From contig JBEULC010000001.1 in assembly GCA_045504435.1 (NCBI GenBank), positions 310,001-374,000 on the forward strand: DNA of 64,000 nucleotides, written 5' to 3'. Below are positions 35,221-44,721 of this stretch, one piece after another. The stretch is from JBEULC01 sp045504435 (GTDB lineage: Bacteria; Pseudomonadota; Alphaproteobacteria; WRAU01; Hepatincolaceae). The position numbers and the translations under genes were made by a program. Each line of letters starts with the position of its first letter. Positions within the stretch are counted from its first letter, which is position 1. Below the pieces are notes generated by a model. That model did no database searches, had not been told where the DNA came from, and worked only from the letters and a program-made list of their open reading frames with translations.

Positions 35221-36781
35221 ATGTTATCAAGAACTAACTCAGTAGCCTTTGAAGGAATTTCAGCAAAATTTGTGGATGTACAGGTAAATATTGCTAAAGG
35301 TTTACCCGCTTTTAACATTGTAGGCTTAGCCGATAAAGCCGTTTCAGAAAGTAAAGAACGTGTAAGAGCAGCATTTTATGCATTGGGTATGCCTTTGCCG
35401 GCCTCACGAATTGTAGTTAATTTATCACCGGCGGATTTATCTAAAGAAGGTAGCCATTTTGATTTAGCCATTGCTTTAGCTATATTAGGGGCTATGGAAG
35501 TGGTACCAAGAGATGAGATCATCAACTACCTGGCTATCGGAGAATTAGCTTTAGATGGAGAAATAAAGGCAGTAAATAGGGTATTAGCAGCTTCTTTATT
35601 TGCTTGTGAACATAATAAGGGTATTATTTTCCCTAAAAGCCAACTGAATGAGATGTTTTTGGTGAATAATCAAATAGAGATTTTGCCAGTTAACAATCTT
35701 TTAGAAATTATTCAGCATTTAAAAGGAGATAACTTCATTAAAGCGGAAGTTGGCGAGTTTGTTGAAGATAGTTTAAGCAATCAGAAATTTGTAGAGATGC
35801 AAAGTATTAAAGGCCAAGAAAGCGCTAAAAGGGCTTTGGAAATTACTGCTGCAGGTAAACTTATTAATGATAGGGCCACCAGGAAGTGGAACATCTATGT
35901 TAGCAAATGCTTTAGGAGGGATATTACCCCCTTTAACTCCCCAAGAAAGCTTAGAAGTGAGTTTGATCTATTCAGTAGCAGGGGAGCTTAATAATAAATA
36001 TTTAATTAGCCAAAGGCCTTATAGATCCCCTCACCACGGAGCCTCACAACCCTCTTTGGTAGGGGGAGGTTCTAAAGCTAAACCAGGGGAGATAACCCTG
36101 GCACACAATGGGGTTTTATTTTTAGATGAGGTAGCAGAATTTAATAAAAGTATTTTAGATGCTTTACGTCAACCTATGGAAACAGGTAATATTAAAATTT
36201 CAAGGGTAAATTCTCACGTTACTTATCCTGCTAAATTTCAATTAATTGCTGCCATGAACCCTTGCCGCTGTGGTTATTTTGGGGATGGCGAAAGAACATG
36301 CTCTAAAGCACCCAGCTGTGCTGAACAATATCAAAGCAAAATCTCAGGTCCTATTTTAGATCGTATAGATCTAATTATTGAGGTTCCCCAAGTAGATATT
36401 AAGCAACTTAATCCTAAAAATTCTTTAAGCTTACCAGCATTACACCTGGCACAAACTTCAACTGAGATAAAAGAGAAAATTTTAAGGGCTAAAGAGATGC
36501 AAGCTAAAAGATATAGCCAATATAGTATTTTAACTAATTCAGAAGCCACAGGAGAAATTATTAATGAAACGGCTGACCTATCAAAGGAAGCTAGCTCACT
36601 TTTAGAAGAAGCCATGCAAAAGTTTAAATTTTCTACTAGAGCATATTATCGCTTAATTAAAGTAGCTAGAACCGCAGCAGATTTAGATAATAATACTCAT
36701 ATTCTAAGCGCACATATGAGTGAAGCGATTTCCTACCGTAAAGTTAATTATTATAATAAGCTAATGCAAAGGCCTAGTTAG
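35221..36781 (+). pseudogene. comM: comM (YifB-type Mg-chelatase-like ATPase), frameshifted
   Basis: Two overlapping frames together encode a ComM-like protein of about 520 residues. The first (35221 to about 35850) has the N-terminal ChlI domain (FNIVGLADKAVSESKERVRAA, NLSPADLSKEG) up to KGQESAKRALEITAAG, then loses register. The second (35867-36781) resumes at MIGPPGSG and holds Walker B (VLFLDEVAEF) and the MNPCRCGYFGD segment. The shift lies at about 35850-35866. The Walker A lysine is also lost: codon 35891-35893 reads ACA (Thr) where GSGK is expected. ComM is a helicase for branch migration during natural transformation; this copy should be non-functional. Confidence 0.88.
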
Positions 36782-36919
36782 TTGTTTTAGATTTTCTCCC
36801 GGCAAAGGAGGATATTAGCTCTTTTAATTATAAAATCTATCTATTATTAGTTATTATAAGGCATAAGTTTTTACAAAAATTTATACGATAAAGTTTAAAA
36901 TTAGTATAAGGCTCAAATA

Positions 36920-37894
36920 ATGTTGCCACAAAATATTTACGATAATTTTGTTAGTTATGGATTTGATGAATATATTAAAACCTTTCAGAATTACAATTTC
37001 TATAACAAATCAAAAATGGAGCAAGAATTAGAAATTTTGCAAGCTCAGCTTGATGAAGCTTCACAGCAGGCGGTAACTGATTTTTTAGATTTAATGCTTA
37101 AACTACCTTTACCTTCTAGTAATTTTTTAATTAAAAAAAGCCATCTATATACTCCAAATGATTTAAAGAAAATAAAGATTGAAGGTGAATTTTATAAGCA
37201 AATTCAACAATATTATAAAATTTATAATTTGCAAGGTGATGAAAAACTAGAGGTTAATATTTTTAAATATCATTGTGGGTTAAAATTGTTGCCAAAAGAA
37301 ATTATTAAAGGCTTAAAAGATAAAGTATTTATTGATGGTGGAGCCTTTTGGGGAGATAGCGCCTTAATTATTAATAAATATCATCCTCATAGCATAATAT
37401 GTTTTGAGCCTAATACAGTTAATTATAAAAAACTACAGCAAACTTTAGAAAATAATAATCTTATGGATAAAAGTAAGTTAATTAATTATGGATTGACTGC
37501 TAAGGAGCAAGATGCAGGAAATTATGAGAAAGAACTTTATTATTTATCGCAAAGACAAAATCATGGAGCTAGCTTTATTTTTAAAGCTAAAAAAGCTAAA
37601 AAAGAAATGGTAAAATTAATAGCACTTGATGATTATATAATGCAAGAAAATAAAAATCAAATAGTAGGCTTAATAAAATTGGACGTGGAGGGTATGGGAG
37701 TTGAAGCGATAAAAGGAGCAGCTAATATCATAAAAGCCTATAAACCTATTATAAGCTGTGCAATTTATCATAACCCCCAGGAGTTTTTTAAAATTAAACC
37801 TTTATTAACCCAATATAATGAAGATTATAAATTTATGATCGTTGCTTTAAATAGTAATTTTATCCTTAAAGAATTAACTTTATTAGCTTATTAA
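36920..37894 (+). CDS. FkbM-family SAM-dependent methyltransferase
   Basis: A 324-residue protein. The FkbM methyltransferase fold begins near residue 135 with FIDGGAFWGDSALIINKY, then ICFEPNTVNYKKLQQTLENN and the characteristic IKLDVEGMGVEAIKGA. Residues 1-130 are a helical region without a recognised domain. Family members methylate sugars or small-molecule hydroxyls; many lie in surface-polysaccharide clusters, but no glycosyltransferase is next to this one, so its substrate is unknown. Confidence 0.85.
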   Translation: MLPQNIYDNFVSYGFDEYIKTFQNYNFYNKSKMEQELEILQAQLDEASQQAVTDFLDLMLKLPLPSSNFLIKKSHLYTPNDLKKIKIEGEFYKQIQQYYKIYNLQGDEKLEVNIFKYHCGLKLLPKEIIKGLKDKVFIDGGAFWGDSALIINKYHPHSIICFEPNTVNYKKLQQTLENNNLMDKSKLINYGLTAKEQDAGNYEKELYYLSQRQNHGASFIFKAKKAKKEMVKLIALDDYIMQENKNQIVGLIKLDVEGMGVEAIKGAANIIKAYKPIISCAIYHNPQEFFKIKPLLTQYNEDYKFMIVALNSNFILKELTLLAY

Positions 37895-37922
37895 ATAATA
37901 CTAAGTTTATAACTACAATTTA

Positions 37923-38870
37923 TCAATTTAAGATATGATCCCAAATTTGTACCGAAATATCTAAGCCATATAGATTTTGAATTAATCTAAGGCCGGTAGG
38001 AGAGGTAACGTTAATTTCGGTAATATATCCATCAATTACATCGATTCCTGTAAAAAACAATCCTAGTTCTTTTAAAATTGGGCTAATTGTAGAGCAGATT
38101 AAATGGTCTTTAGGCGTAAGCTCAGTAGGCCTTGCCGTACCCCCGGAAGCTATATTAGATTTAATGCTGTTTGAGCCAGGTAAGCGGTTTAAAGCACCAG
38201 CTATCACCCCATCAATTAAAATTATTCTTTTATCACCTAACCTAATATTTTCAATAAAGGCTTGGACGATTATAGGTTCTTTAAAGGTATGCAAAAAATA
38301 TTCAATAATAGATTTAGCATTAAAATCATCTTGCCTAAGAAAAAACACATCAGATCCAGCATTGCCGTATAAAGGTTTAATTACACAAATTTTTTCTTCT
38401 TGCACGAATTGGTTAATAGTTGCTAAATCCGAGCTGATTAAAGTTCGTGGCATAAGATGAGAAAAATTAGTAACTAACAACTTTTCTGGAGCATTACGCA
38501 CACCAATGGGATTATTAAAAATTTTTACCTTAGGCATTAATTTTTCTAACAAAAAGGTAGAAGTAATATAGGCCATATCAAAAGGAGGATCCTGCCTTAA
38601 GAAAATAAAATCTAAGTTAGCAAGGTTATAACGAACACTTTCTTCATGTTGTATCGGTATAATTCCTTTAGTTAGTCCTTTAAAATCTACCACTTTAGTT
38701 ACTTTATATATTTGGGCAATCACCTGATTATCTACCCAGGATAAAGTTTTAGGAGAATAAAAATAGATTTCTAAATTCCTTTTAAAAGCCTCATGCATAA
38801 TCATGTAACTTGAATCGGTGCTAAAATTTAGTTTTTGTAATTCATCCATTTGAAAGGCTACTTTTAACAT
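37923..38870 (-). CDS. gshB: glutathione synthetase
   Basis: ATP-grasp ligase adding glycine to gamma-glutamylcysteine. The 315 residues match bacterial GshB: FLRQDPPFDMAYITSTFLLE near the N-terminal substrate region, KPLYGNAGSDVF as the ATP-grasp loop, and the closing EINVTSPTGLRLIQNLYG. No gshA is seen in the window. It is on the same strand as yraN and rsmI; the order rsmI-yraN-gshB, divergent from an LpoA-like gene, is common in alphaproteobacteria. Confidence 0.95.
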   Translation of the reverse strand: MLKVAFQMDELQKLNFSTDSSYMIMHEAFKRNLEIYFYSPKTLSWVDNQVIAQIYKVTKVVDFKGLTKGIIPIQHEESVRYNLANLDFIFLRQDPPFDMAYITSTFLLEKLMPKVKIFNNPIGVRNAPEKLLVTNFSHLMPRTLISSDLATINQFVQEEKICVIKPLYGNAGSDVFFLRQDDFNAKSIIEYFLHTFKEPIIVQAFIENIRLGDKRIILIDGVIAGALNRLPGSNSIKSNIASGGTARPTELTPKDHLICSTISPILKELGLFFTGIDVIDGYITEINVTSPTGLRLIQNLYGLDISVQIWDHILN

Positions 38871-38918
38871 TTAATATCCTATATAATTTATAAAAAATTT
38901 ATAATTCTGCAAAAAAGC

Positions 38919-39344
38919 TTACCATGCATTTTCAATATGAGTTATTTGGTAATCTTGGTTCAAAAATATTACATCAAATCTTTGGCTTAAGCTATTAAAT
39001 TTTGGTTTACATGCTAAGAAAGAGCTAAATGCTCTAGAAATTCTACGCTGTTGATTTAGGGATATTGCGTAAGGTAGGGTATCCTTATCTTTACGATATT
39101 TGATTTCAAAAGCTACAATATAAGCTATTTGAGAGGCGGATTTAGACCCCGGATTAAGGCCAATAATATCTATTTCTCCTACATAACATCTAAAATTAGT
39201 TTTAATAATTTTCCATTTATGTTGCTTAAGGTATTTTAAGGCAACTGCTTCAGAGGATTTACCTTTTATATAACTAGAATCAGATGATTTAATAGCTAAG
39301 GGAAAACCAAGATTTTTAAAGAGATTAATTAATTTAGTAAACAT
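38919..39344 (-). CDS. YraN family protein (UPF0102, endonuclease-like)
   Basis: A 141-residue protein of the UPF0102 family with a Holliday-junction-resolvase-like nuclease fold. GKSSEAVALKYLKQHKWKII, GEIDIIGL and VAFEIKYRK are the conserved motifs carrying the acidic and lysine active-site residues. The biological role of YraN is not established. It is next to rsmI, its usual partner, with a 26-bp gap. Confidence 0.92.
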   Translation of the reverse strand: MFTKLINLFKNLGFPLAIKSSDSSYIKGKSSEAVALKYLKQHKWKIIKTNFRCYVGEIDIIGLNPGSKSASQIAYIVAFEIKYRKDKDTLPYAISLNQQRRISRAFSSFLACKPKFNSLSQRFDVIFLNQDYQITHIENAW

Positions 39345-39370
39345 AAAAATCCAGCGCGTAATTTTAAAGA

Positions 39371-40195
39371 TTATTTAAGTTTTAGAATTTCCTCATAAAT
39401 AATATTTTTAGTAGTATTAAATTCTTTTGCCAACTTTTTTGCTAAATCCGAAGGATTTAAAGTTCCTAAATTAGATTTAATGATTGCGATTAAATCATTT
39501 ACAGGTAGAGCATCCAATTTAGGTTTGATCAATATTACTAACTCCCCATAAGCTTTATTGGTTTGATAAAATGCTATTAAATTATCTAAGGTATTAATTT
39601 TTATTTCTTCGTATAGTTTAGTTAATTCTTTGGCTATTACCACCTCTTGACCTTTAGGGAATATTTTTGCCAGATCTTGTAAGGTGTTTAATATTCTATG
39701 GGGAGATTCAAAAAAAGCCAAGGTTATATCTTCATACTGATATTTCTTAAAAAGCTCTTGTTTTTTTAGGGATGATTTATTTAAAAAACCCAAAAACAAA
39801 AACCTATTTAAAGGTAAGCCGCTTAGCACTAAGGCGGCAATAATGGAGCAAGGCCCAGGGGCAGTTGTAACAACTATCCCTTTGGCATAACATTCTCTTA
39901 TTAATAAAAATCCAGGGTCGGAAATCAAAGGAGTACCTGCATCAGAAATTAATCCGATATTTTTACCTTCTAATAATAACTTGCTAAGCAGTTGAGTTTT
40001 TTCTTGCTCATTATAATTGTTGTAGCTGATTAAAGGCTTAGAGATTTGTAAGTGATTTAATAATTTTTTACTGATTCTAGTATCTTCACAAACCACAATA
40101 TCTACCAAATTAAGGATTTTTATGGCTCGTAGTGTAATATCATCAAGGTTGCCAATAGGGGTAGAAATTATATATAATTGGGCCATAGTATACAT
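39371..40195 (-). CDS. rsmI: 16S rRNA (cytidine-1402-2'-O)-methyltransferase
   Basis: SAM-dependent enzyme methylating the ribose of C1402 in the ribosomal decoding centre. The tetrapyrrole-methylase fold is shown by LYIISTPIGNLDDITLRA, VVCEDTRISKKLL, SDAGTPLISDPG and FFESPHRI. The 274 residues are full-length. The ORF begins MYTMAQLYI; Met4 may be the true start since homologues usually begin just before LYI. It is divergent from the LpoA-like gene. Confidence 0.95.
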   Translation of the reverse strand: MYTMAQLYIISTPIGNLDDITLRAIKILNLVDIVVCEDTRISKKLLNHLQISKPLISYNNYNEQEKTQLLSKLLLEGKNIGLISDAGTPLISDPGFLLIRECYAKGIVVTTAPGPCSIIAALVLSGLPLNRFLFLGFLNKSSLKKQELFKKYQYEDITLAFFESPHRILNTLQDLAKIFPKGQEVVIAKELTKLYEEIKINTLDNLIAFYQTNKAYGELVILIKPKLDALPVNDLIAIIKSNLGTLNPSDLAKKLAKEFNTTKNIIYEEILKLK

Positions 40196-40208
40196 TTTGT
40201 TTTTATTT

Positions 40209-40218
40209 ATGTTATAGT
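40209..40218 (+). promoter_or_regulatory. candidate extended -10 promoter
   Basis: TG-T-TATAGT at 40210-40218 resembles an extended -10 element (TGnTATAAT) about 40 bp upstream of the LpoA-like start codon, in the divergent gap with rsmI. No convincing -35 is seen. Confidence 0.3.
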
Positions 40219-40257
40219 ATGAAGGTTATTTTATAAAAATACAATTGGGATGCTTAG

Positions 40258-41565
40258 ATGATACAAATATTTAAAAAAATAAGTATAATTTTATTTTTAG
40301 CATTTTTAGCAAGCTGCTCTTTTACCTTTGATCCCGCCCAAAAAGCCACCAAAAATCAAGAAATCCCACTTAAAGTTGGAATTTTATTACCCCTTACAGG
40401 AAAACAAGCAAGCTTAGGCCAAGAAACCTTACAAGCTATTCATTTAGCTTATGCCGAAACTAGAAATCCCTATGTTTTATTAAAAATTTACGATACCAAA
40501 GGTGATCCTATCATTGCTAAAGATGCAGCAAAAAAAGCCATAAATGGGGGAGCAAGGGTGATTATAGGTCCCATTTTAAGTGAAGAAACTAAAGTAGTAT
40601 TTAAAGTAGCAGAAGCAAATTACATCCCAGTTATCTCTTTGTCTAATGATATAGACAATCTAGTAGGCAACGAAAATGCTTATATTTTGGCTAATCTCCC
40701 TATTGTGGATATAGAAAGAATTATTGATTATGCGGTAAGCGTTAAAGGAGCCCGTAAATTTGCCGCTTTGGTCCCGCAAAACAAATATGGTGAAGTGATC
40801 TTAGCAACAATTAAAGAATCCTTAAAAGCTAGAAACTTAGAGTTGGTTGTTTATTCATCTTATCCCATTAATGAAGCTAAGCTTGTACCTTACTTACAAA
40901 GGCTGATCCCTGAAGATGAGCTAATTAAATATAAGGAAATCGACGAAAAGATTAAAAATAAAGAAGAAGTATACGACGAAGCGGGAAAACTCTTAAACGC
41001 CACACCGCTGCCAGTTTTAGATTTTGATACTTTAATTATTGGCGATTTTGGTAGAAGGTTATCTTTAGTATCAAGCCATTTACCTTTTTTAGATATTAAT
41101 TATAAAAAATTAAATATTTTAGGCCCAAGCAGCTGGAATGATCAAACAGTATTTAGAGATCCCGTATTAGCTAACGCTTTTTTCCCAAGTTATGTTGAGA
41201 TTGGAACTACTCAATTTGCTGCAGTATATAGAAGCTTATATAAAAAAACTCCAAATGCTATCCAAGCTTCAGCGTATGATGCTATGAAATTAATAGCTTC
41301 TTTAGCGTATCTAGATAGTGAGAATCAGGTAATAATTGATGTAACTAAACAAGCAATTTTATCTTATGATGGTAAAGATGGAGTATTAGGTAGCTTTTTT
41401 ATGAAAGAAGATGGCACTAATCAAAGAGCTATGAGTGTACGCTCTATTAATAATGGGAAATCTAAAATAGTTGATTCTAATACTAATTATAGAGCTTTTA
41501 TGCGGGTACCTAATTATCAAAAAATGATGATAGAGCTAGCGAAAAATAATGAAGCTAAAAAATAA
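40258..41565 (+). CDS. LpoA-like penicillin-binding protein activator (periplasmic-binding-fold lipoprotein)
   Basis: A 435-residue lipoprotein: signal peptide with lipobox FLASC and lipidated Cys20, then a type I periplasmic-binding fold (about residues 40-425) with VGILLPLTGKQASLGQETLQAIHLA. Such proteins beside rsmI and yraN are relatives of E. coli LpoA, which activates PBP1A from the outer membrane; ABC branched-chain substrate-binding proteins share the fold, but no transporter genes lie nearby. Activator of peptidoglycan synthesis is the better reading. Confidence 0.82.
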   Translation: MIQIFKKISIILFLAFLASCSFTFDPAQKATKNQEIPLKVGILLPLTGKQASLGQETLQAIHLAYAETRNPYVLLKIYDTKGDPIIAKDAAKKAINGGARVIIGPILSEETKVVFKVAEANYIPVISLSNDIDNLVGNENAYILANLPIVDIERIIDYAVSVKGARKFAALVPQNKYGEVILATIKESLKARNLELVVYSSYPINEAKLVPYLQRLIPEDELIKYKEIDEKIKNKEEVYDEAGKLLNATPLPVLDFDTLIIGDFGRRLSLVSSHLPFLDINYKKLNILGPSSWNDQTVFRDPVLANAFFPSYVEIGTTQFAAVYRSLYKKTPNAIQASAYDAMKLIASLAYLDSENQVIIDVTKQAILSYDGKDGVLGSFFMKEDGTNQRAMSVRSINNGKSKIVDSNTNYRAFMRVPNYQKMMIELAKNNEAKK

Positions 41566-41573
41566 AGGTTAAG

Positions 41574-41975
41574 ATGCACTTTTGGTTAATAAAAACTGAG
41601 CCTGAAGTATGGAGTTGGGAAAATCAGAAGAAAAAAGGTATAGAGAAATGGAATGGAGTACGAAATTATCAGGCTAGAAATCATATGAAAGCCATGAAAA
41701 TAGGAGATCTAGCTTTATTTTATCATACAGGGGAGGCAAGGGAAATAGTGGGATTGGTTGAAGTAGTAAAAGAGCATTACCCCGATGAAAATCCTAATTT
41801 CGTTTGCATAGATGTTAAAATTTATAAACAACTTAATAAAAAGGTTACTTTGGGGGAAATTAAAAGTAATCCTAGCTTCCAGGGCTTACCTTTAATTAAG
41901 CAAAGCAGATTGTCAGTAATGCCCATAGATGAGGAAAGCTACAAAGAAATAATGAAAATGGCATTTTGCAGTTAA
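41574..41975 (+). CDS. EVE-domain protein
   Basis: A 133-residue protein made almost entirely of one EVE (PUA-like) domain: MHFWLIKTEPEVWSWENQ, WNGVRNYQARNHMKAMKIGD and LALFYHTGEAREIVGLVEV. EVE domains bind modified bases in RNA or DNA. It begins 8 bp after the LpoA-like gene and is probably co-transcribed. Family assignment is clear; the cellular role is not known. Confidence 0.93.
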   Translation: MHFWLIKTEPEVWSWENQKKKGIEKWNGVRNYQARNHMKAMKIGDLALFYHTGEAREIVGLVEVVKEHYPDENPNFVCIDVKIYKQLNKKVTLGEIKSNPSFQGLPLIKQSRLSVMPIDEESYKEIMKMAFCS

Positions 41976-42088
41976 ATTTATGATAATTTTATCTGTTTTT
42001 ATATCTAATGCTTAAGCTCAAGACTTGACATTAGCTTTAATACAACCTACTTATAGCAATATTAGCTACAATATGATGGAGAATATCA

Positions 42089-43174
42089 GTGGATTTTATA
42101 AAATTGATTAATTATGGAAAAACTTTCCTTTTCTTAGCTATTTTAACTGCCTTATTTATGACAGTAGGTTATGCCTTAGGAGGTAATAATGGAATGATTT
42201 TCGCTTTAATAATGGCAGGGGGAATGAACTTTTTTGCCTATTGGTATTCTGACAAATTAGTGCTAAAGATGAATGGAGCTGCAGTGGCTGATCCTATAGT
42301 TTATAAAGATTTTTATAATATAGTCCAAGTGCAAATAGCCAAGGCCCAATTGCCTATGCCTAAGCTGTATGTAATGCAACAAGATGCTCCTAATGCCTTT
42401 GCTACTGGAAGAAATCCCGCTAATTCTGCGGTTGCCATCTCCCAAGGCCTATGGCAGCTATTAGATCGCCAAGAATTATCCGGGGTTATTGCTCATGAAT
42501 TAGAGCATATTCGCAATAGGGATATTCTTATTAGTACTATTGTTGCTACTTTTGCCGGAGCGATCTCTATGTTAGCTAATATGTTTATGTTTATGAACTT
42601 ATTTGGTGGGAGAGATGAACATAGACCCCATCCTATTATTGGTATATTGGTAATGGTAATAGCTCCCTTAGCAGCTGCCATAATTCAAATGTCTATTTCA
42701 AGGCAACGTGAGTATCTAGCAGATGAAGGGGGAGGAAAACTTTGTGGTAATCCTTTATTTTTAGCTTCAGCACTAAATAAATTAGAAGCCTATCATAATA
42801 ACCTTGATTTACAAAAAGGATCAAGAAATCGCTCTAAGCAAAGTTCTAATTCCTCAAGCAAACGTCCTACAGAAGAAACCACAGAAACATCTTACCAAGG
42901 CCAAGGCAATCCTGCTACAGCTCATATGTTTATTATAAACCCTTTACATAGTTCATCAGCAGATAATCTATTTTCTACTCATCCTAAGACTAGCAATCGT
43001 ATTATAAGATTACAAAATCAAGCAGCAAAGCAAAATATATCAACTGCTTACGTTTCTTCTGTAAGCTTAACCTCAGCTGCTCATGTTTTACAAAATCCCT
43101 TACTAACCAGGCAGGGGTCTTCTAGAGATAAAGACCCTATAGATAAGAATGTTCCTAATAATCCTTGGTTATAA
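42089..43174 (+). CDS. htpX: membrane metalloprotease HtpX
   Basis: Zinc M48 protease of the inner membrane involved in quality control of membrane proteins. Start is GTG at 42089. Two N-terminal hydrophobic segments (about 12-30 and 34-52) precede the HELEH zinc motif (His136, Glu137, His140); further hydrophobic segments follow near 148-165 and 180-200, and the third ligand region is SRQREYLADEGG. The 361 residues exceed the usual ~290: a polar Ser/Thr-rich insert lies near residues 245-275 before NPLHSSSADNLFSTHP, and a tail of about 45 residues ends NNPWL. Confidence 0.94.
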   Translation: MDFIKLINYGKTFLFLAILTALFMTVGYALGGNNGMIFALIMAGGMNFFAYWYSDKLVLKMNGAAVADPIVYKDFYNIVQVQIAKAQLPMPKLYVMQQDAPNAFATGRNPANSAVAISQGLWQLLDRQELSGVIAHELEHIRNRDILISTIVATFAGAISMLANMFMFMNLFGGRDEHRPHPIIGILVMVIAPLAAAIIQMSISRQREYLADEGGGKLCGNPLFLASALNKLEAYHNNLDLQKGSRNRSKQSSNSSSKRPTEETTETSYQGQGNPATAHMFIINPLHSSSADNLFSTHPKTSNRIIRLQNQAAKQNISTAYVSSVSLTSAAHVLQNPLLTRQGSSRDKDPIDKNVPNNPWL

Positions 43175-43211
43175 GGTCTTTTAACTAAAATTTCTATTGT
43201 TTATTGTTTTT

Positions 43212-43252
43212 TAAGTAAGGCAGTGATATAAAATAAGCAGTTGCTTTACTTA
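43212..43252. terminator. hairpin between convergent htpX and YgjP-like genes
   Basis: TAAGTAAGGCA (43212-43222) pairs with TGCTTTACTTA (43242-43252) with one G-U pair and a 19-nt loop, located between two convergent genes. It could act as a terminator for either, though neither side has a strong U-run. Confidence 0.4.
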
Positions 43253-43353
43253 CTTAACCTTACTTATTTAAGACTATATCATAAAGATTTGCATTGTAAT
43301 TTTTAGAGCTAAAGCACCAAAGCTTTATTGTAAAGGTGACCACCATATAACTC

Positions 43354-44046
43354 TTAGTAAAGGGTTATACCATTTTTCTTTATCCAGTGTTGGGCGAGAT
43401 GCTTGTTTAAATGTAATTGATCCACTATTTGCCAAAAAGCCTTTTGATGATTAAATTCTTTAAGATGAGCTACTTCATGAGCTACTATATAATCAATTAC
43501 AAAAAGTGGAGCCATAATTAACCTAAAATTATACCTTAAATTACCTGAAGATGAGCAGCTGCCCCATTTATTATTACTATCAGTTATTATAACTTTATTA
43601 AAAGATAAGTTTAATAAATCAACTTTTTCTTGGGAGAGTTTAATAAAATATTCTAAAGCTAAAGCTTTTAAAAATTTCTTTAGTAATACTCCTCGCTTAG
43701 ACTCTATTTTACTAAAGATTTCAATCCTCTGTAGCTCTACATTGGCTTTTACATAAGAGCTTTTGCTTAAGATATAATTAATTTTATAAGGAATACCCTG
43801 AAGATTTATTTCAGCGCAATTTTGGAAATCAATTTGGCTAGTTCTATTAATTTGATTTTCAAACCACAGATAGTTGTTCTTAAAAAAATCAATACCTTGA
43901 TCATAGGTAAGGTAATAAGGAATAGAAATTTGAGGAGATTTATTTTTTAAGTTAGCTTTAAGAATAATTTTTTTACAATTTTTTCTTTTAGTAATTTTTA
44001 CCTCGTATACATTATTAGCCAAGCTGATTTTAAAGATTTTAAACAT
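43354..44046 (-). CDS. YgjP/SprT-like zinc metallopeptidase (DUF45)
   Basis: A 230-residue member of the M48-like YgjP family. The zinc motif HEVAHLKEFNH lies near the C-terminus, and WGSCSSSGNLRYNFRLIMAP is the conserved preceding segment. The N-terminal half is basic and may bind nucleic acid or membrane. Cellular substrates are unknown. Its start overlaps the end of the YcgN-like gene by 8 bp. Confidence 0.9.
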   Translation of the reverse strand: MFKIFKISLANNVYEVKITKRKNCKKIILKANLKNKSPQISIPYYLTYDQGIDFFKNNYLWFENQINRTSQIDFQNCAEINLQGIPYKINYILSKSSYVKANVELQRIEIFSKIESKRGVLLKKFLKALALEYFIKLSQEKVDLLNLSFNKVIITDSNNKWGSCSSSGNLRYNFRLIMAPLFVIDYIVAHEVAHLKEFNHQKAFWQIVDQLHLNKHLAQHWIKKNGITLY

Positions 44047-44626
44047 CTTCTTCTAAAATATAATGAACCATAGATTTAGTCATCATCACAGGATGAATAA
44101 CAAACTCTTTAGCAGAGTTGCCGCTGGCTGCAGTTGAATTTTTATCTCCTGTGATTAAAGGATGCCAAAGAGGTAAATCTTTACCTTCTTTCACTAAGCG
44201 ATAGGCACATGTCTTAGGCAGCCAAGTAATTTGATGAACCTTTTTAGGAGTAAGTTTTATGCAGTCATCCACATATCTAAATCTTTCCTTATAATTATTG
44301 CAGCGACAATTCTCAATATTTAGTAATCTACAGCTGACTTTAGTGGTGTAAATGATTCCTGTATCTTCATCCTCTAGTTTTTCTAAGCAGCATTTACCAC
44401 AACCATCACAAAGGCTTTCCCATTGATCATTATTAAGCTCATATAAATTAGCATTTAGCCAAAAGTTTTCTTTGCTTTTTCTATGCTGAGGATAATCTTT
44501 GGTAATATCCTTAATATGATAGTTTTGCGTAGCTTGGCTGGAGGGTGTGATATTAGGTAGATGTTGATTGTCAGGAGGTGTCTCTTTGGAAGCAACTAGA
44601 GAGTCTTTTTGCGAATTTTTCTTCAT
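44039..44626 (-). CDS. YcgN-like cysteine cluster protein (UPF0260)
   Basis: A 195-residue protein with cysteine-rich motif CDGCGKCCLEK followed by CRLLNIENCRCNNYKERF and later WLPKTCAYRLVKEGKDLPLWHPLITG, diagnostic of UPF0260 (YcgN), a likely metal-cluster binder of unknown function. Compared with E. coli YcgN it has an extra N-terminal polar stretch of about 45 residues (Ser/Gln/Asn-rich); a Met nearer the conserved part is not available, so the extension may be real. Confidence 0.9.
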   Translation of the reverse strand: MKKNSQKDSLVASKETPPDNQHLPNITPSSQATQNYHIKDITKDYPQHRKSKENFWLNANLYELNNDQWESLCDGCGKCCLEKLEDEDTGIIYTTKVSCRLLNIENCRCNNYKERFRYVDDCIKLTPKKVHQITWLPKTCAYRLVKEGKDLPLWHPLITGDKNSTAASGNSAKEFVIHPVMMTKSMVHYILEEDV

Positions 44627-44721
44627 GGGAAACTTTTTTATGAAATATAAATTATATAAAGTAGTAATAAAATAAGATTACCCATTATTAATGAGTAATC
44701 TTAGAAAATTTAAGGCTAATA

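Noticed and set aside
35850..35895. Programmed frameshifting in comM
   Set aside because: No slippery heptamer with a following pseudoknot is visible, and the Walker A lysine is also lost, so decay is the simpler explanation.
42263..42681. Minus-strand ORFs inside htpX
   Set aside because: They overlap the conserved zinc-protease core and have no supporting signals.
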